NCBI RefSeq assembly: GCF_046707225.1
Contig: NZ_JBJKOP010000029.1
Span: 124,001-188,000, forward strand
DNA: 64,000 bases
Source: Caproicibacter sp046707225
GTDB taxonomy: Bacteria > Bacillota > Clostridia > Oscillospirales > Acutalibacteraceae
Direction of reading: 5' to 3'
The notes beneath the pieces were generated by a model that was not told where the DNA came from, did not search any database, and saw nothing but the letters and a program-made list of their open reading frames with translations. Both the position numbers and the translations under genes were made by a program. Shown here piece by piece: positions 8,391 to 15,387 of this stretch (positions within the stretch are counted from its first letter, which is position 1; each line of letters starts with the position of its first letter).

Positions 8391-9251
8391 ATGAACAAGA
8401 GTGAAGAAATTGAGACCAGCATTTTTAAAAGATACCGAAGAAGAATATGGATACCGTTTTTGACCGCGGTGAAAGAGTACCGGTTAATTCAGCCGGGCGA
8501 TCGGGTTGCCGTCTGCATTTCGGGCGGAAAAGACTCGATGCTGACCGCCAAGTGCATGCAACATTTACAAAAGTACAGCGAATTCCCGTTCGAGGCGGAA
8601 TATTTGGTGATGGACCCGGGCTATAACGAGGAAAACAGACGGCGGATCGAAGAAAATGCCGCGCTTCTGAATCTTCCGATTAAAATTTTTGAAACCAAAA
8701 TATACGACATCGTTTCACGGATGGAAGGCTCGCCGTGTTATATTTGTGCGAGAATGCGCAGGGGACACCTTTACAAGCACGCGCAGGAGCTTGGGTGCAA
8801 TAAAATTGCCCTTGGGCATCATTTTGACGACGTGATTGAAACGACCTTGATGAGCATGCTGTACGGGGCCGAAATCAAGACGATGATGCCGAAACTTCAC
8901 AGCAAGAATTACCCGGGAATGGAATTGATCCGGCCGATGTATCTGGTTCATGAAGCGGACATTATCAGCTGGCGTGATTCCAATCAGCTCGGCTTTATCC
9001 GGTGTGCCTGCCGCTTTACGGAAAACTGTGAGTTGAACGGCGGCAGCTCCAAACGAAAGGAAACAAAGGAGCTGGTCGAACGGCTCAGAAAGATAAATCC
9101 GGGGATCGACCAAAATATTTTTCACAGTGTTCACAATGTTAATCTGGATACGGTCCTCGGATACCGAAGCGGTGGAAAAACGCACAGTTTTCTGGATGAT
9201 TACGACCGGAAGGAAAATAAAAACGACGAAGAGGGGAATCCTGTTCGGTAG
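8391..9251 (+). CDS. TtcA-family PP-loop ATPase, probable tRNA thiolation enzyme
   Basis: A 286-aa cytoplasmic protein of the adenine nucleotide alpha-hydrolase family. It has the ATP-binding PP-loop SGGKDS (residues 44-49), a CYIC pair at Cys116/Cys119 and a further Cys205-x-Cys207 and Cys213, the pattern expected for the [4Fe-4S] cluster of TtcA/TtuA proteins that put sulphur into tRNA bases. TtcA makes 2-thiocytidine at position 32; this clostridial branch is not certain to share that target. It stands 47 bases upstream of a copper-handling cluster, and copper attack on iron-sulphur enzymes could explain the linkage, though this is speculative. Confidence 0.8.
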   Translation: MNKSEEIETSIFKRYRRRIWIPFLTAVKEYRLIQPGDRVAVCISGGKDSMLTAKCMQHLQKYSEFPFEAEYLVMDPGYNEENRRRIEENAALLNLPIKIFETKIYDIVSRMEGSPCYICARMRRGHLYKHAQELGCNKIALGHHFDDVIETTLMSMLYGAEIKTMMPKLHSKNYPGMELIRPMYLVHEADIISWRDSNQLGFIRCACRFTENCELNGGSSKRKETKELVERLRKINPGIDQNIFHSVHNVNLDTVLGYRSGGKTHSFLDDYDRKENKNDEEGNPVR

Positions 9252-9298
9252 CGATTCATTCGGATTTTGTTTTTTAATGTCATAAGGAGCATATTGTT

Positions 9299-9442
9299 AT
9301 GAAATTTTGGAATAAAATAAAAAAATCAATCAATCGGTCATTGGAAAAGATGGCAAAGGAAAATAAGAAAGAATTCGGCGACGGTGTTCCCGATTGCTGC
9401 AAGATGAACCGGCAGGGCGGCAATAAGCCGGGGAATCGGTAA
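9299..9442 (+). CDS. 47-aa Cys-Cys peptide, LDCC-motif type putative metal-binding protein
   Basis: A small ORF too short for ordinary gene callers. It begins MKFWNKIKKS, is basic throughout and carries PDCCK at residues 31-35. An AAGGAG site lies 9 bases before the ATG. Clostridia often have such short proteins with an (L/P)DCC motif beside copper exporters, and they are presumed to bind metal; direct evidence is lacking. It sits 26 bases before copA, so it is probably part of the copper operon. Confidence 0.75.
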   Translation: MKFWNKIKKSINRSLEKMAKENKKEFGDGVPDCCKMNRQGGNKPGNR

Positions 9443-9468
9443 TTTTCCGTGCAGAAGGGAAGATACTT

Positions 9469-11901
9469 ATGGTTAGAAAGGAAACGATAAAAATTTCAGG
9501 CATGTCCTGCGCGGCCTGCGCGACAAGAATCGAAAAGGGGCTGCGAAGGGTGGACGGAGTAAAGTCCGCAAACGTCAATCTTGCGATGGAACGAGCTACC
9601 GTGGAATACGACGACGGCGAGGTTGACCCGGAAAGGCTGGATGGGACGGTCGAAAAGCTGGGATATTCCGTCATCCGCGATCAGGAGCGGCAGACAGGTA
9701 AAACCGTCCTCAATATTTCCGGAATGTCCTGCGCGGCTTGCTCCGCCAGAATTGAAAAAAAACTGAGCAGAATGGATGGCGTTAAAAATGCCGGCGTGAA
9801 CCTGACGACGGAAAAGGCGACAGTGGAATTTGATCCGGCGGCTGTGAAAATATCGGACCTGGTCGGCGCGGTCGAATCCCTCGGGTACGGCGCGGAGCAG
9901 GCGGAAGAGGTTTCTAAGGATCACGAGAGAGAAGCCAGGGAAAAAGAAATAAACAGTCTGAAATATTCCCTGATTGCATCCGTTATCCTGAGTTCCCCTT
10001 TGCTGTTGGCCATGATTTTTTCCATGATCGGACTGCATGCGCCGCTTTTACAAAATCAATACTTTCAATTAATCGTTGCCACGCCGGTTCAGTTTGTAAT
10101 CGGATTTCGGTATTACCGCAACGCGTATTATGCGCTTCGTTCCGGAAGTGCCAACATGGATGTGCTGATCGCTATGGGCACGTCTGCCGCGTATTTCTTC
10201 AGCCTTTATAACGTTTTCTTTGAGGCCCCGGCTGCAAACGGCCATAAAGACCTCTATTTTGAGGCCGCGGCTGTTGTGATTACCCTGATCCTTTTGGGCA
10301 AATATTTTGAAGCCGTTGCAAAAGGGAAAACGTCGGAAGCAATTAAAAAGCTGATGGGGCTGCAGGCAAAAACCGCCCGGGTAATCCGGAATGGAAAAGA
10401 AGCGGATATTCCGGTCGAGGAAGTCAGAATCGGGGAACGCATCATTGTCCGGCCCGGCGAACGGATTCCCGTCGACGGGAAAATCGTGGAGGGCTCTTCC
10501 TCCATTGACGAGTCCATGCTTACGGGCGAGAGCATTCCGGTGGAAAAGAAGCCGGGCGATCTCTGCATCGGCGCGACCGTCAACAAATACGGAACCTTTA
10601 CGTTTGAAGCGTCCCGCATCGGCAGGGATACGGTTCTTGCCCAAATCGTCAAGATGGTGGAGGATGCGCAGGGTTCCAAGGCGCCTATTCAGAAAATTGC
10701 AGATCGTGTTTCCGGCGTTTTTGTTCCAACCGTCATCGGGATTGCCGTCGTGACGTTCTTCGCATGGTTTTTATCGACCGGCGACCTGAACCAGTCCATT
10801 GTCAGTGCGGTTTCGGTCCTGGTCATCGCCTGCCCGTGTTCGCTAGGGCTTGCGACGCCCACGGCGATCATGGTCGGTACCGGCCTTGGGGCGGAAAACG
10901 GGATTCTCATCAAGGGCGGAGAGCATCTGGAAACGGCGTACCGCCTGAACGCCATTGTCATGGACAAGACCGGGACTATCACCAAAGGCAAGCCTGAGGT
11001 GACCGATCTGGTTGTACTCGGAGATTTAGATAAAACGGAGCTTTTAAAGCTTGCGGCTTCAGCGGAAAAGCGTTCGGAACATCCGCTCGGCGTTTCTATT
11101 TATGAGTACGGCAGAGATCATTCGGAATCCGTGGCGGATCCTTCTCAATTTGAAACGATTCCGGGCCGCGGCGTCCGAGCCGTTGTGGAAGGAAAGAATG
11201 TCCTTCTGGGCACACGCAAATTGTTGGAAGAAAACGGAATTGATGCTTCCGGTGTCGCGGCCGTTCTGGAAAAGCTGGAGAATGAAGGGAAAACAGCCAT
11301 GCTGATGACGGTTGACCGTCAGGCGGCAGCGGTATTTGCGGTTGCGGATACGCTGAAAGAGCATTCCGCAGAGGCAATTCGAGAACTTCAGGAGATGGGC
11401 GTCGACGTCTATATGATCACGGGAGACAACCGCAGAACCGCCGGCGCCATCGCAAAACAGGTCGGCATCGAGCATGTCCTTGCGGAAGTCTTGCCGGAAC
11501 ACAAGGCGGAAGAGGTAGAAAAGCTCAAGAAGTCCGGAAAAGTGGTTGCCATGGTCGGGGACGGCATCAACGACGCTCCCGCGCTTGCCACGGCGGATAT
11601 CGGCATGGCGGTCGGCACCGGGACGGACGTCGCGATGGAGGCCGCGGATATTACCCTGATGCGCGGTGATCTGCGCACCATTTCTGCTGCGATCCGTCTT
11701 TCCAGACGGACGATGCGCAAAATCCGGCAAAATCTGTTCTGGGCATTTTTCTATAATGCCATCGGAATTCCGTTTGCCGCTTTCGGATTTTTAAATCCGA
11801 TGATCGCCGGCGCGGCGATGGCTTTCAGCTCCGTGTCGGTCGTCACCAACTCGCTGAGTCTGAAACGGTTTCGGCCGATGGAACGGTCCGTCAAAAATTA
11901 A
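9469..11901 (+). CDS. copA: Copper-exporting P1B-type ATPase
   Basis: Pumps Cu(I) out of the cell at the expense of ATP. The 810-aa protein has two N-terminal heavy-metal-associated domains with GMSCAAC motifs (cysteines 14/17 and 88/91). Membrane helices follow, with the transport site CPC at residues 455-457, the actuator motif TGES, and the phosphorylated Asp499 in DKTGT. GDGIN and the other P-domain motifs are present. The CPC motif and following NAIGIPFAA/SSVSVVTNSL helices are those of Cu(I) ATPases. It is followed after 14 bases by copZ. No CsoR or CopY gene lies within the window. Confidence 0.97.
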   Translation: MVRKETIKISGMSCAACATRIEKGLRRVDGVKSANVNLAMERATVEYDDGEVDPERLDGTVEKLGYSVIRDQERQTGKTVLNISGMSCAACSARIEKKLSRMDGVKNAGVNLTTEKATVEFDPAAVKISDLVGAVESLGYGAEQAEEVSKDHEREAREKEINSLKYSLIASVILSSPLLLAMIFSMIGLHAPLLQNQYFQLIVATPVQFVIGFRYYRNAYYALRSGSANMDVLIAMGTSAAYFFSLYNVFFEAPAANGHKDLYFEAAAVVITLILLGKYFEAVAKGKTSEAIKKLMGLQAKTARVIRNGKEADIPVEEVRIGERIIVRPGERIPVDGKIVEGSSSIDESMLTGESIPVEKKPGDLCIGATVNKYGTFTFEASRIGRDTVLAQIVKMVEDAQGSKAPIQKIADRVSGVFVPTVIGIAVVTFFAWFLSTGDLNQSIVSAVSVLVIACPCSLGLATPTAIMVGTGLGAENGILIKGGEHLETAYRLNAIVMDKTGTITKGKPEVTDLVVLGDLDKTELLKLAASAEKRSEHPLGVSIYEYGRDHSESVADPSQFETIPGRGVRAVVEGKNVLLGTRKLLEENGIDASGVAAVLEKLENEGKTAMLMTVDRQAAAVFAVADTLKEHSAEAIRELQEMGVDVYMITGDNRRTAGAIAKQVGIEHVLAEVLPEHKAEEVEKLKKSGKVVAMVGDGINDAPALATADIGMAVGTGTDVAMEAADITLMRGDLRTISAAIRLSRRTMRKIRQNLFWAFFYNAIGIPFAAFGFLNPMIAGAAMAFSSVSVVTNSLSLKRFRPMERSVKN

Positions 11902-11915
11902 AGGAGGAATTCAAA

Positions 11916-12128
11916 ATGTCAAAAGCTGAATTGGTTCTTAATGTCAATGGAATGTCCTGCAGTCACTGTGAGCACGCCGTCAAGACGGCGGTGGGTGCTC
12001 TGGACGGCGTGGAAAGCGTCGCCGTGGATTTACAGGGGAAGAAAGTTACGACTCAATACGACCCCGCAAAGGTCAATCCGGATCAGATTCGCAATGCGAT
12101 CGAGGATCAGGGATACGACGTAGTCTGA
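11916..12128 (+). CDS. copZ: Copper chaperone CopZ
   Basis: A 70-aa single heavy-metal-associated domain with the metal site GMSCSHC (Cys15, Cys18). It carries Cu(I) to CopA in the cytoplasm. A perfect AAAGGAGGA site precedes the start. It is 14 bases after copA and is followed by a strong terminator, so it closes the operon. Confidence 0.95.
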   Translation: MSKAELVLNVNGMSCSHCEHAVKTAVGALDGVESVAVDLQGKKVTTQYDPAKVNPDQIRNAIEDQGYDVV

Positions 12129-12151
12129 AAAGGGACATCATCTATTCTTGT

Positions 12152-12224
12152 CAGCCCCGAAAGAGGTACTTGAAAAGTCGGCCGGCGAACCGGCTTTTCA
12201 GACTGACCTCAGGGGCTGTTTTTA
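12152..12224 (+). terminator. Compound hairpin terminator after copZ
   Basis: Three coaxial helices: CAGCCCC with GGGGCTG outermost, GAGGT with ACCTC, and TGAAAAG with CTTTTCA capped by CCGG-CGAA-CCGG. The outer stem runs directly into TTTTTA. It is larger than a simple terminator, but no riboswitch family fits. Confidence 0.75.
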
Positions 12225-12283
12225 TGCGATGATCTCTTTGCGGCTGAATCCGATCGACGGCAGCTTTGGTGGGCGTCGAGCCA

Positions 12284-12324
12284 AAAATGAAAGGCGCGAG
12301 ATGAAAATTCACCCCGCGCCTTTC
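12284..12324 (-). terminator. Terminator of the DUF1062 gene
   Basis: A perfect 10-bp stem (12289-12298 with 12315-12324); on the minus strand it is followed by ATTTTTGG. Confidence 0.8.
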
Positions 12325-12330
12325 TTATGC

Positions 12331-12882
12331 CTATCGGATTTCGATCAGAATTTTGCCCGCAAGCTTGCACTTTTTCAGGTTTTGCCCCGATGTGCAGCGG
12401 ATTCTTCCGCTTTCACATAGATGATCGAATTGGCTTCTGGAAACTCCGAGTTTTTCACGGATGGCTGTTGCCGCTTTAGATTCGGAGGGCCATTCGGCAG
12501 TCAGCTCGATGTCAACCGGCTCGGTGAAATCAATCACATTGCCAAGAATTTCAATTTCCGGAATTCCCGGCTCGGCGCCGTTCTTTTTGAGCAGCGCCGT
12601 GTCTGTCGCGTAGCGCATTGCCAGGTCTTCGTCATTTGAGTGAAACCCCTGAAGCAAATCCGGCGCCAGCGCGCTGGGATGAACGCGGGATAGGATCGTA
12701 CAGTTCCATGTTGTATCGCAGTTTTGGCACTTGAAAATCAGCCAGACGTCCAGCGCTTTCTGCTGAGCATTTACCCGAAAAAGGCCGCTGGAGACAAAGG
12801 CGGTCTTGGTACCGCAATGCTTGCAGTACTTAACCGCTGCCGGCGTACTGAGATAACGCGCCGTCCATGTTATTTTTTTCAA
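12331..12882 (-). CDS. DUF1062 domain protein with two CxxC pairs
   Basis: A 183-aa soluble protein. The N-terminal part has CKHCGTK near residue 20 and CQNCDTTWNC near residue 53, a zinc-ribbon layout, followed by a helical region with a short HTH-like or S4-like segment (GVSRSQFDHLCESGRI). The FRVNAQQKALDVWLIFKC stretch is the hallmark of DUF1062. Function is unknown; the predicted fold suggests nucleic acid binding. The start is TTG, 10 bases after AGGAAGG. That site is buried in a hairpin, and a separate 43-aa reading frame overlaps the start, suggesting translational control. Confidence 0.82.
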   Translation of the reverse strand: MKKITWTARYLSTPAAVKYCKHCGTKTAFVSSGLFRVNAQQKALDVWLIFKCQNCDTTWNCTILSRVHPSALAPDLLQGFHSNDEDLAMRYATDTALLKKNGAEPGIPEIEILGNVIDFTEPVDIELTAEWPSESKAATAIREKLGVSRSQFDHLCESGRIRCTSGQNLKKCKLAGKILIEIR

Positions 12883-12961
12883 ATTTAATTTTCCTTCCTG
12901 TAATGAGCGTTTTCATCAGGAAGGAGCTAAAAGGCGGACTGTAAACATAAAGATTTCTCAT
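12830..12961 (-). CDS. 43-aa small ORF overlapping the DUF1062 start
   Basis: Begins MRNLYVYSPPFSSFL and ends in QYAGSG. It has the best ribosome binding site of the region (GCAGGAGG, 7 to 8 bases before ATG) and follows directly after an intrinsic terminator. It overlaps the first 53 bases of the DUF1062 gene in a different frame and runs through the hairpin that hides the DUF1062 ribosome binding site. I recognise no family. It could be a leader ORF that couples its translation to DUF1062, or simply a chance frame with a good SD. Confidence 0.45.
   Translation of the reverse strand: MRNLYVYSPPFSSFLMKTLITGRKIKFEKNNMDGALSQYAGSG
12893..12924 (-). promoter_or_regulatory. Hairpin sequestering the DUF1062 ribosome binding site
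   Basis: On the minus strand CCTTCCTG pairs perfectly with CAGGAAGG, extended by TGAT/ATCA-type pairs after a 2-base bulge, with a short loop. The 3' arm contains the AGGAAGG site used by the TTG start at 12882. Confidence 0.6.
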
Positions 12962-12983
12962 AAGTTTTCCTCCTGCAAACAAG

Positions 12984-13020
12984 AAAAAGCCGCGTCAAGG
13001 CACAGATACCCTGACGCGGC
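12984..13020 (-). terminator. Intrinsic terminator or attenuator in the DUF1062 leader
   Basis: GCCGCGTCA pairs with TGACGCGGC, extended by GGG/CCT pairs, and on the minus strand runs into TTTTTC. It lies between a good promoter and the coding region of the same strand, about 190 bases after the predicted start, so it can act as an attenuator. It might instead end transcripts of the upstream ECF gene. Confidence 0.8.
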
Positions 13021-13087
13021 TTCCGGTTTTTCAAAAATTACAGCCAGTAACGGCTTTGAATCCAAACCAAAAATCCGGCAATATCCA

Positions 13088-13150
13088 TTAACCCTTAAAA
13101 TTGCCTAACACAAACAAGCCGCGCAGCACGCAGCAAGTTTTACAAGGCAT
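13088..13150 (-). CDS. 20-aa cysteine-rich leader ORF (candidate)
   Basis: Encodes MPCKTCCVLRG followed by LFVLGNFKG and a stop. Three of its first seven residues are cysteine. It lies inside the leader between the minus-strand promoter and the terminator, as an attenuation leader peptide would. Its own ribosome binding site is weak (AAAGAAAT). A 5-codon ORF (MSTIR) with a good GGGAG site ends 10 bases upstream at 13161-13178 and could deliver ribosomes by reinitiation. Confidence 0.4.
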   Translation of the reverse strand: MPCKTCCVLRGLFVLGNFKG

Positions 13151-13212
13151 ATTTCTTTGATTAACGGATTGTAGACATTGGTAAGCTCCCATCGGTTTGA
13201 ATTCCGAATACC

Positions 13213-13241
13213 AGTATAGAGCCGGAAAGATTGGACGTCAA
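13213..13241 (-). promoter_or_regulatory. Promoter for the DUF1062 leader transcript
   Basis: On the minus strand: TTGACG, 17 bases, TATACT. Both boxes match sigma-A consensus at 5 of 6 positions with ideal spacing. It gives a leader of about 320 bases before the DUF1062 start. Confidence 0.7.
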
Positions 13242-13307
13242 CTGTTTTCTGGATAATTTCCAGGTTCTCTTGCTGAAAATGCACTCCGGCGGCGGTCGCT
13301 TGTTTTC

Positions 13308-13835
13308 TTATATTTTCCAGATTCCGCTTTTCAAACGGTCCAGCCTGTCCGCCAGCGGCCGGAATAAAAATAACGCGGTGATAAAGTTTGACGCTCCGTG
13401 AGCCAGGTCGAACGGGATTCCGCTGATCAGATAGGTCAGCGCATAGACCGGTCCGAACAAAACCAGTTTGATCCCGCCGGAGGGCAGGTCGAACAGCAGG
13501 CCGAACAGGCCGAGCAGGACGGCGGCACGCAGTTCCCCGGAACTCTTTTTGAGAAAGACGCGCGTCAGAACCGTCAGCAGCGGCCAGTTGATGTAATAGA
13601 GGACGATCCAGTCACCCGCCCCGTAATATGCGCTTTCCAGCACGGTAATGCTGGTGAAAACCAACGCGGCGGCAATGCCTCTGCCGAACCCCGCTACCAC
13701 GGTGAAAACGGCAAGGAGAAGCGAAACAAGCTCCACGCCAATGACGGGGGCAAGCACCAGCTTGACCCCAAAAGTCAGCGCGGCCCATACGCCGATCAGC
13801 GTAATGTCCCGAATCGCGGGCGTACCCTGCTTCAT
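13308..13835 (-). CDS. ECF transporter S component, probably for a corrinoid
   Basis: A 175-aa protein with about six hydrophobic helices, the size and topology of the substrate-binding S component of energy-coupling factor transporters. The start overlaps the stop of the upstream DUF4430 gene (ATGA). S components paired with a DUF4430 protein are commonly tied to cobalamin uptake, and the B12-dependent metH operon lies just beyond, which supports that guess. The shared ATPase and T components are not in the window. Confidence 0.75.
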   Translation of the reverse strand: MKQGTPAIRDITLIGVWAALTFGVKLVLAPVIGVELVSLLLAVFTVVAGFGRGIAAALVFTSITVLESAYYGAGDWIVLYYINWPLLTVLTRVFLKKSSGELRAAVLLGLFGLLFDLPSGGIKLVLFGPVYALTYLISGIPFDLAHGASNFITALFLFRPLADRLDRLKSGIWKI

Positions 13836-14227
13836 AAGGACGTTAAGGTGAAAGTGTAAATTTTTCCGTTTTCCAGCGGCAGCTGGGAAACTCCCACCGT
13901 CGCGTCGGTTCCGTCCACTTTAAGATTGAAATATTCTTTTGCGGGGTCGGCTTTGACTCCAAGCATTCCGGAGATAAATTTACCGTATTGGCTGTCTTCC
14001 ATTTCGGTTTGCAAATCACCCTTTTCATCGTTCAGCAGTTCGGAAACGTAGGATTTGTCCGTCTTGTACTGAAAGGTGCGGTCAATGCTTTTCGACGGGA
14101 TCACTACTTCGATTTTTACCGACTTTTGTCCGCCCTGCGCTTTTGGCGCGAGAAAAGTCAGATACCCCACAAAAATCAGGGCGCATACGGCAAGTACCGC
14201 GGCTGAAATTCCAATTTTCTTTCTCAT
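13832..14227 (-). CDS. DUF4430 domain protein, membrane-anchored, probable corrinoid-binding partner
   Basis: 131 aa with an N-terminal signal anchor (residues 4-24) and no lipobox cysteine at the right place, followed by an extracellular DUF4430 domain. This domain resembles the C-terminal domain of transcobalamin and related cobalamin carriers. The chosen start follows AAGGGGAATTGTT; an in-frame ATG 12 codons upstream lacks a site. Together with the S component it forms a two-gene unit, likely for capture and import of a corrinoid; this is inferred from family and neighbourhood. Confidence 0.75.
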   Translation of the reverse strand: MRKKIGISAAVLAVCALIFVGYLTFLAPKAQGGQKSVKIEVVIPSKSIDRTFQYKTDKSYVSELLNDEKGDLQTEMEDSQYGKFISGMLGVKADPAKEYFNLKVDGTDATVGVSQLPLENGKIYTFTLTSL

Positions 14228-14290
14228 AACAATTCCCCTTGATTGATCGAGCAGTATTTTCATAGAAGGCGATTCTTTGTAGCTCTGTCA

Positions 14291-14319
14291 ATTATAAACG
14301 GACGGAAGCGCGAAAGCAA
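14291..14319 (-). promoter_or_regulatory. Promoter of the DUF4430-ECF gene pair
   Basis: On the minus strand: TTGCTT, 17 bases, TATAAT. It is divergent from the T-box promoter. The leader to the DUF4430 start is only about 60 bases, with no room for a cobalamin riboswitch. Confidence 0.65.
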
Positions 14320-14344
14320 GAAAAGAACTTTTCACAGGGAAGCA

Positions 14345-14373
14345 TTGACTTGAAACACCGGGTCGGTTATAAT
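14345..14373 (+). promoter_or_regulatory. Sigma-A promoter of the T-box leader and metH operon
   Basis: TTGACT, 17 bases, TATAAT, close to ideal consensus. It lies directly upstream of the T-box leader. Confidence 0.85.
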
Positions 14374-14384
14374 AAAGAAAATTC

Positions 14385-14686
14385 AATCGTACAAAACGCG
14401 ATGACAAAGAAAGTAAATCACCCGGAACGTCACACAGAGAGCATTCCACGGCAATAGCCGGGCTGTAAGGAAGCTGGCGCGGGTAAGATTGAACATCACT
14501 TTTGAGCGGCGCACCGAGACGGATTCCGTTTAGGCTGCGACGGGGGTTCCCGTTAACGAAACAGGGTATGCGGGCAAGTGCTGCGCGGTCGTACCCGATA
14601 AGGCCCGATGCCGTAAGGCGCGGGTGAACGGAAGTGGTACCACGGGATTACAGTCTCGTCTTCTTTTAGGAGAAGACGGGATTTTT
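14385..14686 (+). promoter_or_regulatory. T-box riboswitch with apparent AUC (isoleucine) specifier
   Basis: The conserved pieces appear in order: GATGACAAAGAAAGTAAA at the base of stem I, the CAGAGAGC loop, the specifier region GAACATCACTTTTGAGC, and the antiterminator T-box AAGTGGTACCACGG (14632-14645), which pairs with the uncharged tRNA end. An 11-bp terminator stem (14654-14664 with 14671-14681) and a T-run follow. In known T-boxes the specifier codon is followed by A and then two bases and TTTGAGC; by that register the codon is ATC at 14495-14497. Uncharged tRNA-Ile would then induce the downstream MetH-reactivation, metH and ilvD genes. Confidence 0.88.
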
Positions 14687-14727
14687 GTTTATCTGACGAG
14701 AAGCAATTGGGAAGGGAAGGGCGTTTT

Positions 14728-15387
14728 GTGGGGAAGGAAGAAAAAGAAGTGCTTCGCTACCTTGGCTACCGGGGAAGTCCCGCAGGGGAAGAAGTGCGCC
14801 GCAAAGTTTGGTACTGCCTTGACGAGTTGACGAAAACATGTCCCGGCAGAAGCATTTGCCGTCGCTTTCCCGTTGCTTTTTCGGACGGTTCCCTAACGGT
14901 CGGGCGGCTGGAAATCAAAAGCCGTGATTTGAGAAGGCATCTGACCGGATGCACGGAAGCGTATTTGTTTGCCGCTACGCTTGGGCCGCAGGCCGACCTC
15001 CTGCTGGAGCGATATTCGAAAACGGATATGAGCCTTGCGGCAGTCTTTCAGGCCGCGGCCGCCGCAAGAATGGAGAGCTACTGCGACCGGCAGCAGGAAA
15101 TTCTGGCGGAGGAGGCGGGACAGGACCTGCATCTCAGGCCGCGGCACAGTCCGGGCTACGGGGACTTTTCCATCCGCCACCAGCGGGACATTCTGCAGAT
15201 TCTTGATTGTCCGAAACGGATCGGGTTGTCTATGACGGAAAGTTTTCTGCTGGTACCAACCAAGTCGGTGACGGCGGTCATTGGGATAACGGCGGACAAA
15301 ACGAGCTGCCACATTGGAAAGTGCATGGAATGCGGCGCACAAAACTGCCCGTTCAGAACGGAGGGAACAAATGAATCTGAAACATGA
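14728..15387 (+). CDS. Stand-alone methionine synthase reactivation domain protein
   Basis: A 219-aa protein resembling the C-terminal S-adenosylmethionine-binding activation domain of MetH, which reduces and remethylates oxidised cob(II)alamin. The MetH encoded next lacks this domain, so the two genes together make up the full enzyme. The RHSPGYGDFSI stretch is typical of the activation domain, and there is a C-terminal cysteine cluster (CHIGKCMECGAQNC) that could bind a metal cluster. A GTG start after GGGAAGGG is preferred to an in-frame TTG at 14707. It overlaps the metH start by 17 bases. Confidence 0.88.
   Translation: MGKEEKEVLRYLGYRGSPAGEEVRRKVWYCLDELTKTCPGRSICRRFPVAFSDGSLTVGRLEIKSRDLRRHLTGCTEAYLFAATLGPQADLLLERYSKTDMSLAAVFQAAAAARMESYCDRQQEILAEEAGQDLHLRPRHSPGYGDFSIRHQRDILQILDCPKRIGLSMTESFLLVPTKSVTAVIGITADKTSCHIGKCMECGAQNCPFRTEGTNESET

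Noticed and set aside
12152..12224. Compound hairpin after copZ considered as a structured ncRNA or riboswitch
   Set aside because: It follows a stop codon and ends in a T-run, so a terminator explains it; no gene on the same strand follows that it could control.
14228..14344. Cobalamin riboswitch searched for upstream of the DUF4430-ECF genes
   Set aside because: The leader is too short and none of the B12-box sequence is present on either strand.
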